Shown here: in pieces, positions 55,914 to 64,000 of the stretch | Layout: each line of letters starts with the position of its first letter | Position numbering within the stretch: position 1 is the stretch's first letter | NCBI GenBank assembly: GCA_973895155.1 | Contig: OZ316894.1 | Coordinates: 6,386,001 to 6,450,000, forward strand | Direction of reading: 5' to 3' | DNA length: 64,000 nucleotides | Origin: Marsupella aquatica | Lineage: Eukaryota; Marchantiophyta | Position numbers and translations under genes: made by a program | Notes under the pieces: generated by a model | Seen by the model: the letters and a program-made list of their open reading frames with translations, nothing else | What the model was told of the DNA's origin: nothing | The model's database searches: none

Positions 55914-58900
55914 TATTTATTCCCCAATTGCCCCAATATTTATTCTCAATCTGGCCAAACCAGCCTGCAGGCCTACACCAGCTATTAAGTTTGTTCTAAC
56001 GTCCCGGCTGACAAAACAGCTTAGCCTCTGCTGCACTTTGACCAGAACAGAACATACATCTGAAAACATTCTGATCATCAGCTCCAAAACTTCCGCTATA
56101 ACAAACAAACCACAGCCGTACGTAGCTCTCAATCAATAAACATACAAACCCTGAGAGGCACTGTCAAATTACCCTATCAAATTACTTTAGGAGAAGTAAA
56201 TATACTGTACAACTGAATTCTAGCTTTGACATGATTGCATGGATTTAAATGGGAATCCTGTTCAGGAGATCATTAGTTCAAGTGTTCTAAGCAGCTCCAA
56301 TTGTCAAGTACACACCTAAGGCCTTAGCATAATTAATAATTATAGGCTTGCTGCAAAACTATAAGGCCAAACAGGAATACCTTCAGGGTGAAAGGTTTGA
56401 AGACAATCTGTAGAGAGCAGATTGCCTACAATCAAAATCAAGACGCCCATAAACCCCGCACAACCACCACACAACAATCGCACATTGCTGACAGGAAATC
56501 ACATGAAAGAATGCAGTATAACCAGAAGGGAAGAAGTATAATGCTGCAACTAAGCACACCACAAAACATTTCCTCTCATGATAGAGCGGAAGTAAAAAGC
56601 CCGACTCTAGTTTGTGAAATGCAATTCACTCACGTTTGTGAAATGTGACTAAACCCTGCATTGAACCAGACTTGTGGTATAACTACCAGCGCAGGCATTG
56701 TTTCCTTTTAGGTTTTCTGAAATTAATGGACTTTGAAGAGCAAAGCAGACCTCAGACATGATTTGCCGTTTGGTTCAGAAGAAAATTAATGAACTCCAGA
56801 GAGTACAGTACCGTCGTCTTAGCCATGTATTTATTCAATACTTGTTGCAGCAGGTAGAATTCAGTAGAGACTGGGGATGGACAGGCCGCAGCTTTGGAGG
56901 GGCTAATTACATTAGATTGAAGATGATACAGGCTTTTAAGTGCAATTAAAGAACGGAAGCATGATACGACTGAACAAAATAGTGATGACAACCCAAAAAG
57001 AACAATACAAAGGGAGCAACATTTCCAATTCATGACAATGTGAGCTGCAATCGATCATGAACAACAAATTAACTCTAGAAAATCATGTATGAGACAAGAG
57101 AGACAAGAAGGTACCCAGCACCAAGGTACCCAAACACTGCAGCGGGAAGGGAAAAAGGGATGCAATGGAGGAAAGAGGAGAAGAAGGGCATTCAGAAGAG
57201 AAAACACGACCGGGAGCAGATTTGACAAGCAAGATTTTGTCAAAGAACAGAATGCTGGAGTATAAAATCCACGATTACTCCATTTTTAGATATATTGTAT
57301 TTTCAGAAGAATAAGGAAGCAAGGCCCAGTGGATCCACACTCCACACTGTCTTTAAAGGTACTAGTGAGCAATATACAAACATCCAATCCCAAGCCAATA
57401 GATATAACATTTCTTGGCCAGCAGAGACAGGAAGCAAGTAGGAGCACAAAGCAAGCCGCGCAGGTTGACCAGAATGAAAGCTCCCTTCAAGCTGCAGGGA
57501 CTCTGCTCTTGGTTGATCGATGCTGCTGCTACTCTCTAGTGCACTTTACTGAACTGAAAAAAACATTGACAGCATCGGGCAGTGTAAGTGAAAATGAAAG
57601 TATTAAGAAGCAACAGTAGTCTCAGGGATTGAGGTGGGATTTTAGGTAGCTTTGGCGCAGAAAAAAGTAAGGAGGGAATGCTAGGTATTTCCTAAGACCA
57701 GTAGCCGAATCAAGGTGAGCAGAGCAATAAGCAATATAAACGGGGATGCAAAGCAAATGGCAAAGGCATGATAGGAGAAAAGGGCATGGCCAAGGCATGC
57801 CCACACGCAGCTCAAAGCCAAAACAAAAAATTCCTGAGCAAAGTCAAGAAGGACCAAAAATGATGTAGCTATACACACCAGGAACCGGAAACTCTGTTCA
57901 AGCTGGAACACTGCTGTTCATCGATCGCCGCTGCTGCTGCTATTGCTTTGCGCCCACCCGACAGTTCACCCAGGGCTGCGCTGCTCAACCCTATCGCTCG
58001 CATGCAGCAACTCGCAGCAACTCGCAGCAACTCGCAGCAAATCCCAACAGCTTCCAACAGCTTGCAGCTGGCTATTGCAGCTCCAAGCAGGTCAGGTCTG
58101 GGACAGTACGTAGATATAAACTCTATATTGCAACAACTGAAATAAAACCTTCTCAATCCTTGCAAAATGTCAAGTGCAACTAAACCTTGTAGCTTAAACA
58201 GGTCAGGCCACCAATAGCAAGTAATAGCAGCCTCAAACAAAAATGAAGAACTCTGAAAACCAAAGCAAAATGTGAAGCTCACCTGGACTTTGAATCCCGT
58301 GGCACACCCCAGCTCAATCTTGCTACGTCGCAGCCTCCGCTCCCGCGCAGTCGACGTGCTTTTTTATGAGAAGAGCGTGAGCTCCACCGTTCACAGAACT
58401 TATTGCGGCATCAACAAAGCTCAACATGAACAGCACACAAAGCTCTCCTCCGTAGCTCTTCGATCTCACCTCCCACAGAGTTAGACTGAATAGTCTCCCC
58501 TTTGAACAAAGCAGTCACCCCTTCGAACAAAGCAGTCACCCTACGACTCGCCCTCCTGTTTGTCGTTGACAGTGATGGCAGAAATTTCCACACCCTTCCA
58601 CTTCAATTCACAACTCCAGGATTGGCAGAATGCTAAGCCTCAAGCAAACAATCGAGAGAAATTGCAACCAAGCTATGGCAAATGGCTAATTCATCGAGAA
58701 GAATCGCAAGGCAATCCGCGCACATTCGTCTCTGCAAAGTCGTGGATCATTTTAGGTTTCCTAGACTGCAACACTTACGATAGGGAGGGAATGGATGCGG
58801 GTAGGGAGGGAACGGACGCGGGTAGGGAGGGAACGGACGTGGGTAGGGAGGCAACGGGAAGAAAAGCACCCGACTACAGTCCGGATGCGACCCGACCACA

Positions 58901-59080
58901 GTCTACATGCAAGCGGACTCAGTCACTCTGGAAAGAGGACAAGGGCGAAGTTGGAAGGGAACGGCATGAAACCCCATACAATAGCAACCATTTTAAGCCC
59001 TCACCTCGACCATGGGAAACATGCATGGTGCATCCCAGCTTGTCCAGATTTATCAGCCCCCTAAGTGGCCAATACCTTAA
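55914..59080. other. Right-hand non-coding region of CACTA-3
   Basis: 3.2 kb without a gene I can support. It holds a 10-bp repeat CTCGCAGCAA x3 (58011-58040) and a 21-bp minisatellite (58780-58861). ORFs here (for example 58560-59108) are short, lack family features and cross the repeats. Upstream exons of the PHD gene could lie here. Confidence 0.4.
58780..58861 (+). repeat. 21-bp minisatellite
   Basis: About four units of GGTAGGGAGGGAACGGACGCG with small changes. Confidence 0.75.
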
Positions 59081-59084
59081 AAGT

Positions 59085-59235
59085 CATTTGGCTCATTGGT
59101 TTAAATGACACTATTGCAAGTATTAGTCATTTTTTGCACCCCGTCATTTTGGACAGTCATTTTAATGTCATTTATGTTATGTCATTTATATATTTTGTCA
59201 TTTGAGCACATAAGTCATATGTGTCATAGTCATAA
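59085..59235. repeat. Right subterminal GTCATTT array, CACTA-3
   Basis: About ten GTCATTT / AATGAC motifs, mirroring 26600-26935. Confidence 0.7.
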
Positions 59236-59257
59236 AAGGCCCCATTTTCTACTAGTG

Positions 59258-59685
59258 GGTTGCAGACATCAGGATACCGAGCCTGCCCAACTTGTGGTCC
59301 TGATTTGGAGGGAGTGGCATGCCCTAAGTCTACCACCCTACGGAAGATAGTTTACATTGGTCACACAAAGTATCTCCCCCCAGAGCATGAATGGAGGCGT
59401 GACCCATTCTTATATGACACGGGTGATGGCCAACTAGACACACGTCCTCAACCAGTGCCAAGGGATCCACGCTATTGGAAGGAGGTATGGGATAGAGTGA
59501 TAGACCCAGATGATCCCTTACCATTGGCCCGGTGTGGCATGACTCGTTTGTCTGCATTAATGTCAAAGCTGCCATATTGGGCTGAGATGCCAATTAACCA
59601 TTTGTTTGACCCTATGCATATTGAGGGGAACGTTGGGAGGTCATTGATTCGCCATCTATACGGAGAGAAAGACAACAACTGGAGC
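59258..59685 (+). pseudogene. CACTA-2 TNP2 transposase, exon 2 continued
   Basis: Resumes after CACTA-3 in frame with 26561-26581: GLQTSGYRACPTCGPDL, KIVYIGHTKYLPPEH, LFDPMHIEGNVGRSLI, LYGEKDNN. This matches CACTA-1 12384-12820 closely. The homology stops at about 59683 where element X begins; the rest of the gene is outside the window. Confidence 0.8.
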
Positions 59686-59693
59686 GTGTAGAG

Positions 59694-60030
59694 ACCTTAT
59701 CCGGCTTGGAGCGTGTAGCAAGAAGTGGGACTTTCTAGTTACGAATACCAAGTCATGGGCTAGCCTAAAACAAGCAAACCGGATGGTCGATAACGCAAAT
59801 GACGCACTTTCCTACATACTCGGGACTAAGGATTTGGAATTTGACTCAGTCTGTCGAGTTGTTCGACAGGATATTTCTTTGCTCCCATAAATACCCATTC
59901 TTGGGACTACTAGTTGCGGCGATGTGTTATTATTTAGTGACAAATATGACTGTTTAGACGAAGAAGAGCGAGTTCTTCTAGTCGAAAGGTTTGGTACATT
60001 TACTCAGAGTCTTGGTGGTTCTAGTTCCTG
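59694..60030 (+). pseudogene. F-box-like fragment 1 (element X)
   Basis: Frame with LGACSKKWDFLVTNTKSWASL, which fits the C-terminal half of an F-box (L..CSKKW..LV....W..L), followed by about 90 residues ending at a TGA (60028-60030), with one internal TAA (about 59887). The 5' half of the F-box is missing at the element boundary. F-box proteins recruit targets to SCF ubiquitin ligases; function here unknown. Confidence 0.4.
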
Positions 60031-60109
60031 ATGGACAGGTTCCCTTTCTTAATCTTTTCCATATGATGTTGCAGTCCTTTGACATGAATCGAAATCTCAT
60101 CGTCAAATG

Positions 60110-60596
60110 ATGATGGATCGAATTGCAAGTGCAAAGGTTATAAATCAAAACATGATATGGAGTGATGCAGAAGCACTGATACCTGGCCTCCCGAACGATA
60201 TTGTCGAGAAATATATTTGGCCTTTAGTCAAAGTGTTTTTCCATTTCGCTTGGGAATTTGTCAGATAATGCGATTAAAAAACGGGCCATGGACTTGATCG
60301 CCATTCAAACAGTCAGTAAGAAGTGGCATCACATAGTTACTTATAGTAGTACTTGGGCGACGGTCACCTTGGTAGCAAACGATTTCATCGATAGACCTAG
60401 ATATGAATCGCTTGGAAGGCATTTGACTGCACGGAATGTAGCATTTAGATATAGAGAATCTATCAAAATTCTTCCACCTCTGGACATTCTTGGTGGTTTT
60501 GATGGGACCGAGCTTGACACGTTTAGAAACCATTGGATTTGGTTAGATGATAAGGAGCGAAAGGATTGGGTCAAGAAATACGTTCCTAAAATGTAA
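60110..60596 (+). pseudogene. F-box-like gene 2 (element X)
   Basis: ATG 60110. LPNDIVEKYIWPLV, then after a frameshift near 60255 DLIAIQTVSKKWHHIVTYSSTWATVTLV: together a recognisable F-box with a longer than usual loop. About 80 further residues without a known domain, TAA at 60594-60596. A CGCG hairpin follows 9 bases later. Relation to SCF is by family only. Confidence 0.5.
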
Positions 60597-60605
60597 TTTG
60601 GGGCA

Positions 60606-60621
60606 ACGCGACCATGCGCGT
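60606..60621 (+). other. CGCG hairpin after F-box-like gene 2
   Basis: ACGCG-accatg-CGCGT. A second copy in a repeated block is at 60735-60757, and a similar hairpin at 63957-63974. Possible 3' UTR or 3'-end signal. Confidence 0.4.
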
Positions 60622-60807
60622 GCTTCAATTTTTCCGTCGCATAGTTATTGATAGATATGGATTTTGACGAGTTGACCTCAAGGAAAGAAACCATTCGGTT
60701 TGATTAGATGATCTTCAGTTCCTAAAATGTAATTCAACGCGATGCGACCATGCGCGTATTGTCATTTTGAAATAAAGGTTTGACTTTCAATATTTGTATT
60801 TTTCAGA

Positions 60808-63800
60808 ATGGATCCAATGGTGACATCAAAGCGGAAAAGAGACTCCTCTAAATTGGTTGCTCAAAAGAAAGCCAAGACTATCTAGTGATGCCCACGCAGA
60901 CATCCATTCTTGCTTATCGAGGAAAATCTATCAGGGAGAGAACAACGGAGACAAGGACACTCCATCTCTTTCACTTGACAAAGATAACCAAACTTGGAAT
61001 AATTGTTCAGAATGGGAGTCTCCGTCTTGTGGTTGCAAAAAATGAGAAGGCTACAATTTTGGAGAATTCAAAAATTCTTGGGTGCTTCTTTGAGAAGAAC
61101 TTGAGTGTTCAAGAGTGTACTGAGGGATTGGTTCTGTTAGTTAGCGATGATAACCAAGATGACAACATAAGCATATGTTTGGATCGCACACAATATGTGA
61201 CCTTCAATCAGAGGAGAATTGATGATCTTCTAGGTGCTAGGCACACCTTGGAAAAGGTTACTAGTGTGGGATTCCCCTCCAATCCACGGGGATCAACTGG
61301 TGATTTGATTTGTCAATATATTATTGACGTCCTTGAGTTCAAGAGAATTCCTTTTAAGAAGGAATTTTGCTTGGGAAAGCCCATTCCAGTGATCAAGGCT
61401 GAAACATACACGACGGAGAATCTTCCGAAAGTTATCACCGCACAGAATGTCGGTGCTCTGTTCGATAGTTTCCTCAAGGAATATAGTGCTGTGAACATAT
61501 TTAACAGCAAGTCCTTTTTAATTGAGACTTTGCGTTGTCATCTCACACCGGATCACATCAAATGCCAAGAGTGGAATCAGGATTACACTGAGAGGCTGAA
61601 GAATTCACTCCTCTCTCATTCGGCTATAAAGTTTGAGAAGAGATGCTACTTCTTAGTCCCTGTAAAGTGGGTTCAGTCCGAAGCCGACAAAATTGCCGAC
61701 TACAATGGAACGGCCTACGAATCGGCGCCAACAGAGGAGGACATTAAGAGCAGTCATTTTTGGATACTCGAAGGCCAGCACACAATAATGGCCTATAAAT
61801 TGCTGAAAGACGACGCTAATGTCAGCCAAGATGTTCGAGATGCATGCGGGACAATAGAAGCTATCATGTTTTGGGCAACGCTCAATAACGAGAATAATAT
61901 CCATTTGATGGGACTGTCGAGGGCCCTAAACCACTATCATCAAACATCCATGGAAGAGGGGCAATTTCTAACCATCGTCAGACAGTGTCGTAATATCTGG
62001 AACTCATTTGGTCGGCCTGGATCACATTCTCATCATCCTAATTGGAAGGTATGGACCAAACCCTTGTCGATTATATTCTTACAGATTTATGCATTACATT
62101 GTCTTACAGATATATGCATTACATTTTCTTACAGATTTATGAAGTTAATTTTGTCATGCAACTGGGCGCGTCAATCTTAGAATTGTTATGCTCCTTTGTT
62201 ATCTCATTTTCCAGGTATTTATGACGGCTACAAGTTTAGTCTGCCCATGGGTGCAAATGGGCAAAAACGAGGTAATGAAATTTGGAGAGTTGGCTCCGTT
62301 CCTCTTTACCATGGAGGACGAAACATTCAAGAAGTGGATGGAAGTTTATGAACTTTCAAGGAAAGGAGAGCTTGTTATATACAATGGAATTTTGTAGAAG
62401 CAGATCCTCAAGGTTGCGGAGAATCCAAATGCTTTTCATCTTCTTAAGAAGTCATTCCGTTCTTGTCAAGGGTGCTCGGACAAAGTTCTTCGAAAGGCAG
62501 CGGAATACATGTTGAGTGGGAAATTGTCTATTCTCAAAAACAGAAGCATCAAAGCGAAATCCGCGAAGGCTATGAAGTCCTCTGAAGCCCTAGTGGTGTC
62601 AACAACCGGTAAGAGTTTGGAGGAATTCTATGTAGAGAAGAAGACAAAAGTTGAGTTTGAGATTCTTTTGTTGAGTAAACTCAATAGGGATACAGGCACC
62701 CGGGCCGAGCTGAAAAGTCTTACCGACGCCGCCCAGAAATTGTGGGTCCAAGGAATGATTGATCGCTTTAAGCTCAACAAGATGGTACTGAAGCAGTTGA
62801 GAGATGCGCTGAGTGATTATCTGAAGAAGTGCTTAAATGTACATATTAGTAATGATAATTTGTCGAAAGAGATCGACCCGATATTCCACAGGTTAGTAGA
62901 AGGAATACAGAAATCGATTGATAGTCAAGGAAACCAACTAGTGCGGCCGGTCGGTGAGAGGCTGAAATTGTGATCCCTACAGGATATACAAAAGGCGGAG
63001 TTTGCAGATTGTATCATACGTGAAGACAAGAACCTTGCGAGCTTGATTTATTTTGATTCCTCATCAATGGGAGAGATGCGTCCATCAAATTGCGCATTCT
63101 ATGAGGGGTTATTCCGTGCTACTAGCGAAATAGGGGCCAAAACACACCATGTGGTTATTATTGTGGCCACTCCCATTGAGTCTTATTTAATCAAATGGGA
63201 ATTAGTGAAATACACATAGTACATTGCTGTGGATAGCAAATATATTCAGAAGCGGCAAAAGGAAAGGAAGCTTATTGTAACATACGCCTTTCAAAGTTTG
63301 GCCTTCAGCACAATGGGCGACTCGGATGTCCTTGAGCTCCAATTGTTGTCCAAATATCAGATTGAGAAAATAACTGATTTTGAAGAGAGTGGCGAGATAT
63401 CGACGACTTTGCCAGAAAAGATGCCTCCATTCTTTGAAAGTATTGTTAGTCAATTCGTCCAATCTGGGGAATGGGCTATATGCTTCGGCAAAGGAAAGAA
63501 TTTGATCTAGTGCCTAATGGTAAGTTCTTAGATTTACATTGTGGGGTTTAGCTTTTCAGATGATTTGGATTTCAAACTATCAATTTATATTGGCCGAACT
63601 AATTTCTGTTTCTTATTTTACAGGATGCTGGATCCAATGTAAAATATTACTGCCCCATAACAACGCACGGGGAATTGTCTTGTTTCTTACGGGCTAGTAT
63701 AGAAAAATGTATAGATAAACTAATGAAGTACCGTCCATCCGTATCTACTCTCAAGGCTGATGTTTTGGAAGTCCTCCAAGAACAACATATTCCTGATCAT

Positions 63801-63938
63801 ATTTGTTATCAATTATTGCAAGACTATAATTCCCTCTCGGAAGATTCAGATAGAATGTACATTCGGCCAACAGAGTACCCTTGTGGGCCAATCCAAGGTA
63901 AATTTCTATCAAACCCTACAATTGCTTCTTCTGCATAA
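60808..63938 (+). pseudogene. ParB-like protein with eroded methyltransferase-like region (element X)
   Basis: Begins after TTTTCAG at ATG 60808 with a bipartite nuclear signal (KRKRD ... KKAK). The main frame starts at 60885 (a TAG/frameshift intervenes). ParB-like segment HFWILEGQHTIMAYKLL (61756-61803) followed by LSRALNHYHQ, as in element Y (VIGGNHSACAKADL). After an intron come Lys/Leu-rich stretches (62240-62973), then LASLIYFDSSSMGEM and GEWAICFGKGKNL at the places where Y has DIPYG and VLDICSGSG: the catalytic and SAM-binding residues are not kept. Stops at about 62397, 62971, 63218. Ends 63936-63938. Relation to Y is by domain order; remote. Confidence 0.45.
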
Positions 63939-63956
63939 CAAAACATTGTCGAGCTT

Positions 63957-63974
63957 CACGCGAACATGCGCGTG
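63957..63974 (+). other. CGCG hairpin after the ParB-like gene
   Basis: CACGCG-aacatg-CGCGTG type inverted repeat, 19 bases after the stop codon. Confidence 0.4.
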
Positions 63975-64000
63975 AACATTGTTTTTACTGTGTATTATAT

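Larger units (their letters stand above)
26582..59257 (-). mobile_element. CACTA-3 transposon (PHD carrier), interrupted by A2
   Basis: Ends read inward are CACTAGTGGAAAAT and CACTAGTAGAAAAT, flanked by GGT on both sides (26579-26581, 59258-59260), a perfect 3-bp duplication. Removing it rejoins exon 2 of the CACTA-2 transposase in frame. Without A2 it is about 13 kb. Minus-strand genes in order: EDM2-like PHD protein, TNP2 transposase, Ptta/En/Spm-like second protein. Subterminal GTCATTT arrays lie at both ends. It is only distantly related to CACTA-1/2. Confidence 0.85.
59684..64000 (+). mobile_element. Element X (left part): F-box and ParB-like genes
   Basis: Sequence unrelated to CACTA-2 starts where TNP2 exon 2 homology ends (after GEKDNN) and runs off the right edge. 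A 12-bp word TGGAGCGTGTAG occurs at 59682 and again at 59706. I cannot define its terminus or target duplication. Gene content: two F-box-like fragments, then a large ParB-like gene, with CGCG hairpins after the stops. By gene content it may be related to element Y. Confidence 0.4.

Noticed and set aside
58560-59108. 182-aa ORF
   Set aside because: Spans a 21-bp minisatellite (multiple of 3) and has no recognisable domain.
1-64000. tRNA, rRNA or conserved host genes
   Set aside because: None recognised on either strand; the primer-binding sites match a tRNA end but are not tRNA genes.

Overview
The window is plant-type nuclear DNA, most likely from a streptophyte with a large, repeat-rich genome. 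I infer this from CACTA transposons with TNP2-type transposases, Ty3/gypsy retrotransposons with a shared plant-style primer-binding site, GT..AG introns, EDM2-like PHD and SET domains, and TTTAGGG-like repeats. I cannot name the species. I see no ordinary host gene, tRNA, rRNA, operon or CRISPR: essentially all of it is transposable elements nested inside one another.

The outermost visible element is CACTA-2 (+ strand), which survives as pieces at 4320-5730, 15411-17907, 26043-26581 and 59258-59683. It has been broken by five insertions. (1) Retrotransposon A1 (1-4319, - strand, runs off the left edge) cuts its second ORF. (2) CACTA-1 (5731-15410), a better preserved relative, sits in an intron between two of its 5' UTR exons. 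(3) Element Y (17908-26042; terminal inverted repeats starting AACAAGAAGCC; 4-bp target duplication GTGG) splits transposase exon 1. (4) CACTA-3 (26582-59257; - strand; target duplication GGT) splits transposase exon 2. (5) Element X begins near 59684 and runs off the right edge. CACTA-3 in turn holds retrotransposon A2 (28390 to about 48002) in an intron of its second gene, and A2 holds retrotransposon B (30168-44402, 5-bp target duplication CGCTC) inside its long terminal repeat. The deepest nest is therefore CACTA-2 > CACTA-3 > A2 > B.

Cargo is the striking theme. CACTA-1 and CACTA-2 each carry a SET-domain exon between the first transposase exon and the TNP2 exon; both acceptors are in the same phase, so one first exon could feed a SET protein or a transposase. 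CACTA-3 carries an EDM2-like PHD-finger gene. Y pairs a DUF7869-type putative transposase with a divergently transcribed ParB-like/DNA methyltransferase gene. X carries F-box-like genes and a more eroded ParB-like protein. A and B are gypsy elements whose very long LTRs (about 4.0 and 4.6 kb) each contain a large ORF with a related plant-mobile-domain-like region plus a long coiled coil.

B is structurally abnormal. One end has a normal 4.6-kb LTR, but the other end has 3.4 kb of the same LTR in inverted orientation, joined at the polypurine tract, and the whole is bounded by one 5-bp target duplication. This suggests integration of an aberrant cDNA, and any read-through transcript would fold into a long hairpin. 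Most copies are decayed. Where intact copies allow comparison, the stop codons arose by C-to-T (or G-to-A) changes, consistent with deamination of methylated cytosines.
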